NCBI GenBank assembly: GCA_900769875.1
Contig: CAAGII010000193.1
Location: 1-8,960, forward strand
Source: Clostridia bacterium
GTDB lineage: Bacteria > Bacillota > Clostridia > Christensenellales > Aristaeellaceae
DNA: 8,960 nt
Direction of reading: 5' to 3'
Both the position numbers and the translations under genes were made by a program. Below, piece by piece: positions 4,919-8,960 of the stretch. The notes below the pieces were generated by a model, which was given only the letters and a program-made list of their open reading frames with translations, was not told where the DNA came from and did no database searches. How positions within the stretch are numbered: the stretch's first letter is position 1; the number at the start of each line of letters is the position of its first letter.

Positions 4919-6859
4919 ATGAAACATTTATCCATCGACCTGGAGACCTACAGCAGTGTGGATATTGGCAAGACGGGTGTGTATCGGTACTGCGAGGCTC
5001 CCGAATTCGAGATCCTGCTGTTCGGTTACAGCATTGACGGCGCCCCTGCTCAGCTGGTCGACCTTGCCTGCGGCGAGCAGATTCCCTTGGCTGTCATGGA
5101 TGCCCTTGGCGATCCAAGCGTCACCAAGTGGGCCTTCAACGCCGGCTTCGAGCGCGTATGTCTGTCCCGGTATCTGGGTCTGCCCTCCGGGACGTATCTT
5201 GATTCACAGCAATGGCGCTGTACCATGGTTTGGTCAGCTTATCTCGGTCTCCCGCTTTCCCTCTCCGGCGTGGGCGCTGTGCTCAGGCTCGAAAAACAAA
5301 AGCTGGAAGCAGGCAAAGATCTGATCCGTTTCTTCTGCCAGCCGTGTGCGCCAACAAAAGCGAACGGCAGCAGAACACGGAATCGTCCATCCGACGCACC
5401 GGACAAGTGGTCCATGTTCAAAAGCTATAACCTGCGCGACGTTGAAACAGAGATGGCGATCCAGGAGAAACTGACCCGCTTCCCGGTGCCGGATTTTGTC
5501 TGGGACGAGTACCATCTGGATCAGGAGATCAACGATCGTGGGATCCGACTGGACATGCAGCTCGTGGAAAACGCCATCCGAATGGATGCCCTGTCCAGGG
5601 CTGAACTGACCGAGAGGATGCACACGCTTACATCCCTTGAGAATCCAAACTCCGTCGCCCAGATGAAGGCTTGGCTTTCCGAGCATGGCATGGAGGTCGA
5701 ATCGCTTGGCAAAAAGGAAGTGGCCGCCCTGTTGAAGGACGCTCCCGATGAGCTTGCTGAGGCGCTTCTCCTCCGCCGGCAGCTTGCAAAAAGTTCTGTG
5801 AAGAAATATCAGGCCATGCAGAACTGCGTCTGCGAAGACGGGCGTGCACACGGCATGTTCATGTTCTACGGAGCCAATCGGACAGGAAGATTTGCGGGCA
5901 GGCTGGTTCAGCTGCAAAATCTTCCGCAGAATCACATGCCTGACCTGGAGCAGGCACGCGATCTGGTGCGCATTGGAGACTATGATGCGCTGCACACCCT
6001 GTACGATTCCATCCCTGATGTGCTCTCCGAGCTGATCCGCACCGCTTTCGTTCCGTATGAGGGCGGGAAATTCATCGTTGCGGACTTTTCGGCCATCGAA
6101 GCCAGGGTCATCGCATGGATGGCGCATGAGCAATGGCGGGTGGAGGTTTTCAGAAACGGTGGCGATATCTACTGTGCCAGCGCAACACAGATGTTTGGCG
6201 TCCCTGTAGAAAAACACGGCGTCAACGGTCATCTCCGCCAGAAAGGCAAGATTGCCGAATTGGCGCTGGGCTACGGCGGCTCAGTCGGTGCCCTCAAAGC
6301 CATGGGTGCGCTGGAAATGGGCATCCCGGAGGAAGAACTCAAGCCACTGGTGGACGCCTGGCGCGAAGCCAATCCGAATATCGTGCAGCTGTGGTGGGAC
6401 GTGGATGAGGCGGTCAAGGAAGCCGTTTCGCTGAAAACATCAACAGAGACGCACTGCCTGAGGTTTGTCTACGAGAGCGGTTTTCTCTTCATGTGCCTCC
6501 CGTCCGGCAGACGTCTGGCCTATGTCAAGCCCCGCCTTGGCGAGAATAGATTTGGCGGAGAATCGGTAACCTATGAAGGGGTTGGCTCCACCAAGAAATG
6601 GGAACGTCTGGAAAGCTATGGCCCCAAGTTTGTTGAGAACGCTGTTCAGGCGATCAGCAGGGATATTCTGTGCTATGCCATGAAGACGCTGCGCTGCTGC
6701 AGCATTGTCGCCCATGTCCATGACGAAATCATTATCGAGGCTGATCCATCCGTCTCTCTTGAAGCGGTGTGCGAACAGATGGGCAGAACGCCTCCCTGGG
6801 CGGAGGGCCTGATTCTCCGCGCCGACGGATATGAGACGCCGTTCTACAAAAAAGACTGA
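4919..6859 (+). CDS. Phage family A DNA polymerase with 3'-5' exonuclease
   Basis: A 646-aa replicative polymerase of the PolA family, phage type without a 5' nuclease domain. The exonuclease domain (about 1-190) shows DEDD motifs: D7 and E9 in SIDLET, N74 in AFNAGFE, and Y170/D174 in YNLRD. The polymerase domain shows motif A at VADFSAIEAR (D389, E394), motif B R440-x3-K444-x7-Y452-G (LRQKGKIAELALGYG), and motif C AHVHDEIII (H601, D602, E603). All expected catalytic residues are present, so it should be active and proofreading. The ATG at 4919 gives the family's usual N-terminus and has GAGGTGA just before it. An in-frame GTG at 4859 would add 20 residues and also has a site, AAGGAG at 4848-4853, but that extension is encoded through the hairpin at 4869-4902 and does not look like the family. 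It follows the ssDNA-binding gene. Confidence 0.95.
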   Translation: MKHLSIDLETYSSVDIGKTGVYRYCEAPEFEILLFGYSIDGAPAQLVDLACGEQIPLAVMDALGDPSVTKWAFNAGFERVCLSRYLGLPSGTYLDSQQWRCTMVWSAYLGLPLSLSGVGAVLRLEKQKLEAGKDLIRFFCQPCAPTKANGSRTRNRPSDAPDKWSMFKSYNLRDVETEMAIQEKLTRFPVPDFVWDEYHLDQEINDRGIRLDMQLVENAIRMDALSRAELTERMHTLTSLENPNSVAQMKAWLSEHGMEVESLGKKEVAALLKDAPDELAEALLLRRQLAKSSVKKYQAMQNCVCEDGRAHGMFMFYGANRTGRFAGRLVQLQNLPQNHMPDLEQARDLVRIGDYDALHTLYDSIPDVLSELIRTAFVPYEGGKFIVADFSAIEARVIAWMAHEQWRVEVFRNGGDIYCASATQMFGVPVEKHGVNGHLRQKGKIAELALGYGGSVGALKAMGALEMGIPEEELKPLVDAWREANPNIVQLWWDVDEAVKEAVSLKTSTETHCLRFVYESGFLFMCLPSGRRLAYVKPRLGENRFGGESVTYEGVGSTKKWERLESYGPKFVENAVQAISRDILCYAMKTLRCCSIVAHVHDEIIIEADPSVSLEAVCEQMGRTPPWAEGLILRADGYETPFYKKD

Positions 6860-6938
6860 TATTCCTTGCAGACAGGCCTTGCTATTTTCTGAAAACAGAG
6901 CGTATATGTCACTACCTCAAACAGAAGGGAGTTTGACG

Positions 6939-7193
6939 ATGACTTACAAGGAAATCCTGATGCTGCCCGAAGGCGCGCACACCGTAGTGGTGAACACCGA
7001 GCGTTGCATGGTAGTGCGATTACGCGAGGGGTACACCCTGACAACAATCCTGCCCTGCTCAAAAATGCTGATTCAGCGATACGGCGAGCGAGGGCATCTC
7101 CTCTGGGAGGACAGGGTCGATAACATCTTCGCCGCGAAAAGAGAAAACATGCATAAAGACAAGGAGGAAAGCCATGAAGATTCTGATTGTTGA
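6939..7193 (+). CDS. 84-aa protein of unknown function
   Basis: No family was recognised. The protein starts MTYKEILMLPEGAHTVVV, has an alternating hydrophobic, probably beta-rich body (residues 14-45, CMVVRLREGYTLTTIL) and a highly charged tail (66-83, KRENMHKDKEESHED). The ATG at 6939 is chosen because AGAAGGGAG (6923-6931) lies 7 bases before it. In-frame starts at 6831 (inside the polymerase gene) and 6906 lack a good site. It begins 79 bases after the polymerase stop and its end overlaps the DUF3846 gene by 20 bases, so it is part of the same operon. Confidence 0.65.
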   Translation: MTYKEILMLPEGAHTVVVNTERCMVVRLREGYTLTTILPCSKMLIQRYGERGHLLWEDRVDNIFAAKRENMHKDKEESHEDSDC

Positions 7194-7536
7194 GCCGGGC
7201 AAACGCCCTCGTACTGCGGACGTTCCGCACACGTTGTCTACCCTGCAGGAGATCGTTGGCGGGTACATTCAGGCCATCTACCCCTGGGATGATCCCGTCG
7301 CAGTGGTCTGTGACGAGGAAGCGCTTCTGAAGGAATCCGAATTCAATCGTTTGATTGCCCCGGAGGTGGCAATCTTCGGCACCTTCTTCGTCTGCGGGCT
7401 GGGCGAAGAGGACTTCACGGATCTTCCGAATGAGATGATTCAGAAATACTCACAGCTGCTGCATGACCCCGAGATACTCATCAGGACGGCGAAGGGTCTC
7501 ATGCCTGTTCGGGTTAAAACGGAGGTCGATCAGTAA
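7174..7536 (+). CDS. DUF3846 protein
   Basis: A 120-aa protein that fits DUF3846, a family of uncharacterised proteins common in phages and plasmids of Firmicutes and Actinobacteria. Family-like parts: MKILIVEPGKRPRTADVP at the N-terminus, LQEIVGGYIQAIYPWDDPVA (24-43), VVCDEE (44-49), N58-R59, and GTFFVCGLGEEDFTDLP (69-85). No catalytic motif or membrane segment is evident, and it is expected to be cytosolic. AAGGAGG lies 7 bases before the ATG at 7174, within the end of the previous gene, so translation is coupled. It is the last gene before the terminator at 7558. The biological role is unknown. Confidence 0.8.
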   Translation: MKILIVEPGKRPRTADVPHTLSTLQEIVGGYIQAIYPWDDPVAVVCDEEALLKESEFNRLIAPEVAIFGTFFVCGLGEEDFTDLPNEMIQKYSQLLHDPEILIRTAKGLMPVRVKTEVDQ

Positions 7537-7557
7537 CCGATCGTCAGATAGCATCAC

Positions 7558-7590
7558 AAAGAAGCGAAGCCTTTGCGCTCCGCTTCTTTT
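7558..7590 (+). terminator. Intrinsic terminator ending the replication operon
   Basis: Arms 7558-7566 and 7581-7589 form a perfect 9-bp stem (aaagaagcg with cgcttcttt). The 14-base loop can add a small inner agc/gct stem, and the right arm ends in a T4 run at 7587-7590. It lies 21 bases past the DUF3846 stop. The T-run is short, so read-through into the next genes is possible. No clear promoter could be found between it and the next gene. Confidence 0.75.
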
Positions 7591-7627
7591 GTCGTGCAAA
7601 AAAAGACAATAACAACGCTGTATTCCG

Positions 7628-7705
7628 CCTCCATTCTTCGTTCAGATTTCCCTCGGATTTCCAAAGAAAGTAGAGGGCAAGTACATATGCCCCGCAGAAT
7701 GGAGG
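7628..7705 (+). promoter_or_regulatory. Structured cis-RNA copy B over a ribosome site
   Basis: It carries the same two blocks as the element before the small gene at 2709: cttcgttcaga (7636-7646) and tttccaaagaaagt (7658-7671). The central hairpin pairs ccctc (7650-7654) with gaggg (7673-7677) and tttc with gaaa around loop caaa. An outer stem of 10 perfect pairs, 7628-7637 with 7696-7705, encloses it. Its right arm contains the whole GGAGG ribosome site (7701-7705) of the gene starting at 7714. An alternative stem, gggca (7675-7679) with tgccc (7688-7692), competes with the central hairpin, which would suit a two-state switch. Confidence 0.62.
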
Positions 7706-7713
7706 TTTTCGCT

Positions 7714-7926
7714 GTGTTCTACGTCAAGGTACCTCTTGCGCCGGACGTGTCTGTCCAGGCTCAAATCCGTGGCGATAACGTCACAACCCGCTGTTCCTGC
7801 TGCGGCGATGAAATGCAGGTTGATTTGGCGGATGTGTTCGCCGATGGAGCGGGCAATCTGGAAAGCACCGAGTTGCTTTGCCCCGAATGTGCTGCGCTTC
7901 TGGCTGAAAGGATGCGCAAGCCATGA
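7714..7926 (+). CDS. Small zinc-ribbon protein of unknown function
   Basis: A 70-aa protein with two CxxC pairs, C27/C30 (RCSCCGDEMQVDL) and C56/C59 (LLCPECA), 25 residues apart: a zinc-ribbon layout suggesting nucleic-acid or protein binding. I do not recognise a named family. The start is a GTG at 7714 with GGAGG (7701-7705) 8 bases upstream. The frame is open further up with ATG codons at 7687 and 7699, but those lie inside the structured RNA. The chosen start reproduces the spacing seen in RNA copy A (42 bases after the shared second block here, 40 there). The stop overlaps the next start as ATGA, so the two genes are coupled. Confidence 0.65.
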   Translation: MFYVKVPLAPDVSVQAQIRGDNVTTRCSCCGDEMQVDLADVFADGAGNLESTELLCPECAALLAERMRKP

Positions 7927-8348
7927 GTATCAGCAGATTCAACCCCGAGGGGTATTATGATCCAACGACCTACGAAGCGCTTTCCAACATCGAAGCGGAA
8001 GAACGCAAAGCACGCTTCCGGCCGGTTGTGTATGTGTGTTCGCCGTTTTCGGGTGACCCGGTCGGTAATGCGGAAAAGGCGCGTCGCTACTGCCGGTATG
8101 CCGTAGACAGCGGCTATGCGCCTTTCGCGCCGCACTTGTTCTTCCCGCAGTTTCTGGATGATGATAACCCGGATGAGCGTGAGCTTGGCATGTTCATGGC
8201 GATCATCATGCTCACCAAATGCGCAGAACTCTGGGTATTCGGAGAACGCATCACCAAAGGCATGTCGCAGGAGATTCGCAAGGCAGAGTCCCGCAACATG
8301 ATCATTCGCTACTTCACGACCGATTTTGAGGAGGTTGACCATGCCTAA
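7923..8348 (+). CDS. DUF7768/DUF4406-like nucleoside deoxyribosyltransferase-fold protein
   Basis: A 141-aa protein of the phage family related to nucleoside 2-deoxyribosyltransferases. Visible motifs: VVYVCSPFSGD (35-45), the N-terminal strand and nucleotide-contacting loop; EKARRYCRYAVDSGYAPFAPH (51-71); FFPQFLDDDNPDE (73-85); ELWVFGERITKGMSQEIRKAE (102-122), where the Glu of GMSQEI (E117) corresponds to the position of the catalytic Glu in this fold; and IIRYF (127-131). It may act on a nucleotide or a nucleotide-derived ligand. The exact reaction is unknown. The first 30 residues are a low-information extension. It overlaps the zinc-ribbon gene by 4 bases and the primase gene by 8, which links it to replication. 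Confidence 0.75.
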   Translation: MSISRFNPEGYYDPTTYEALSNIEAEERKARFRPVVYVCSPFSGDPVGNAEKARRYCRYAVDSGYAPFAPHLFFPQFLDDDNPDERELGMFMAIIMLTKCAELWVFGERITKGMSQEIRKAESRNMIIRYFTTDFEEVDHA

Positions 8349-8960
8349 GGCATTCACGCTCTACTGTGCCAACTGTACCGGCATGGAAAGCAACTGCAGC
8401 TACCCCAATCCGGTGGAGATCACCGATGCTGACGCGCTGCGAAATGCTGCCGGGCGCGATTATGTGGTAGCCCAATTCAAAAACAACTACCGCAATACCG
8501 CGAACTTCCTGTCCGCCAACTGCCTGTGCAAGGATTGCGACAACGATCACTCCGACAATCCTGACGATTGGGTTACACCCGAGGATGTGCGCAAAACGTT
8601 CCCGGACGTGCCGCTGGCGATTCATTTCAGCCGCAACCATATGAAGCCCAAGCGTGGGAAGGCTCCGCGCCCCAAGTTCCATTGCATTCTGCTTACGGAT
8701 GAAATCACGGATCATGAAGAGTACAAGCGTCTGGCCAAGCTGGCGCACAAGGTATTCCCTTACTTCGACACCCGTGCGGAGGATGCGGCACACTTCTTCT
8801 ACGGAACGCCCAATGCCCGGGTGGAGTTTCATCCCGGCTCAATCACGCTGAATGAATGCCTGGATATGTACTACCCGGATGCGGATTCAGATGCTTTCTG
8901 GGATCTGGACAATCCGTACACTGGGAAGATCCCCGAAGGCAGCCGCAACAGCACCATGTC
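8341..8960 (+). CDS. AEP-type phage primase, N-terminal part (cut by window end)
   Basis: 206 codons are visible and the frame is open at the window end. The protein looks like a phage/plasmid primase of the archaeo-eukaryotic (AEP) type. Motif I is D65-C-D67 in CKDCDNDHSDNPDDW; motif II is RPKFHCIL with H114; motif III is YFDTRAEDAAHFFYG with D143 and D148. The end KIPEGSRNSTM (196-206) resembles the start of a PriCT (primase C-terminal) domain. By family comparison a P4-type or VapE-type helicase domain probably follows outside the window. The N-terminus has C9, C12 and C19, a possible metal site. The ATG at 8341 has GAGGAGG (8328-8334) in the end of the previous gene and overlaps it by 8 bases. 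Confidence 0.8.
   Translation, partial: MPKAFTLYCANCTGMESNCSYPNPVEITDADALRNAAGRDYVVAQFKNNYRNTANFLSANCLCKDCDNDHSDNPDDWVTPEDVRKTFPDVPLAIHFSRNHMKPKRGKAPRPKFHCILLTDEITDHEEYKRLAKLAHKVFPYFDTRAEDAAHFFYGTPNARVEFHPGSITLNECLDMYYPDADSDAFWDLDNPYTGKIPEGSRNSTM

Noticed and set aside
5234..6232. 332-codon minus-strand ORF
   Set aside because: It is fully inside the DNA polymerase gene, whose motifs A, B and exonuclease residues are intact on the + strand. The antisense translation shows no recognisable domain. It is a by-product of GC-rich codon use.
6831..6938. Longer start for the 84-aa protein
   Set aside because: It would begin inside the polymerase gene without a ribosome site. ATG 6939 has AGAAGGGAG at good spacing.
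7589..7624. Possible promoter between the 7558 terminator and copy B
   Set aside because: ttgtcg at 7589 and gacaat or tgtatt further on do not combine into a -35/-10 pair with acceptable spacing and match, so no promoter is called.
7573..7713. N-terminal extension of the zinc-ribbon gene (starts at 7573, 7687 or 7699)
   Set aside because: The extension is translated from the terminator and structured RNA. The GTG at 7714 has GGAGG at the right distance and matches the spacing of copy A. ATG 7687 has a GAGGG 9 bases upstream and remains a weaker alternative.
1..8960. CRISPR arrays, tRNA genes, insertion sequences, attachment sites
   Set aside because: No regularly spaced repeats, no cloverleaf-like sequence, no transposase or integrase and no terminal repeat pairs were seen on either strand. 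The only distant repeat found is the RNA element shared by 2632-2668 and 7636-7671.

Overview
The window looks like the early regulation and DNA-replication module of a temperate phage, or of a phage-like integrated element, from a fairly GC-rich member of the Firmicutes, most likely a gut or rumen-type Clostridia. The evidence is the gene set: an ImmA/IrrE-type peptidase, a sigma-like protein, DUF2800, DUF2815, a phage family A DNA polymerase, DUF3846 and an archaeo-eukaryotic-type (AEP) primase. Tight head-to-tail packing, many 1-56 base overlaps and strong GGAGG-type ribosome sites support this. Every supported gene is on the + strand. No integrase, terminase, structural gene, tRNA, CRISPR array or insertion sequence is visible.

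Layout. Positions 1-1687 hold a large zinc-peptidase/HTH protein whose frame is open at the window edge. It is followed by a gene-free region of about 400 bases (1688-2085) with three consecutive terminator-like hairpins, a long inverted repeat, an attenuator-like hairpin, and a hairpin that buries the ribosome site of the next gene. Positions 2086-2580 encode a small sigma-region-4-like protein with a four-cysteine cluster. From 2631 to 7590 runs the main replication operon: a small ORF, a 100-aa protein, a DUF2800 nuclease-like protein, a DUF2815 ssDNA-binding protein, DNA polymerase, an unknown 84-aa protein and DUF3846, ending in an intrinsic terminator. A second short operon starts after it: a zinc-ribbon protein, a nucleoside-deoxyribosyltransferase-like protein (DUF7768/DUF4406-like) and a primase cut off by the window end.

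How the parts fit: the DUF2800 protein has the motifs of a Cas4/AddB-like Fe-S nuclease and sits directly before a T7 gp2.5-like ssDNA-binding protein and a proofreading polymerase. The primase, probably followed outside the window by a helicase domain, completes a self-contained replication set. The small proteins between them have no assigned function.

The most interesting signal is at RNA level. Four translation starts have strong secondary structure at or just before the ribosome site: 2047-2083, 2631-2701, 4869-4902 and 7628-7705. Two of these (2631-2701 and 7628-7705) share an 11-base and a 14-base identical block with nearly the same spacing to the ribosome site, 5 kb apart. They are good candidates for one structured cis-regulatory RNA used twice in the same element.
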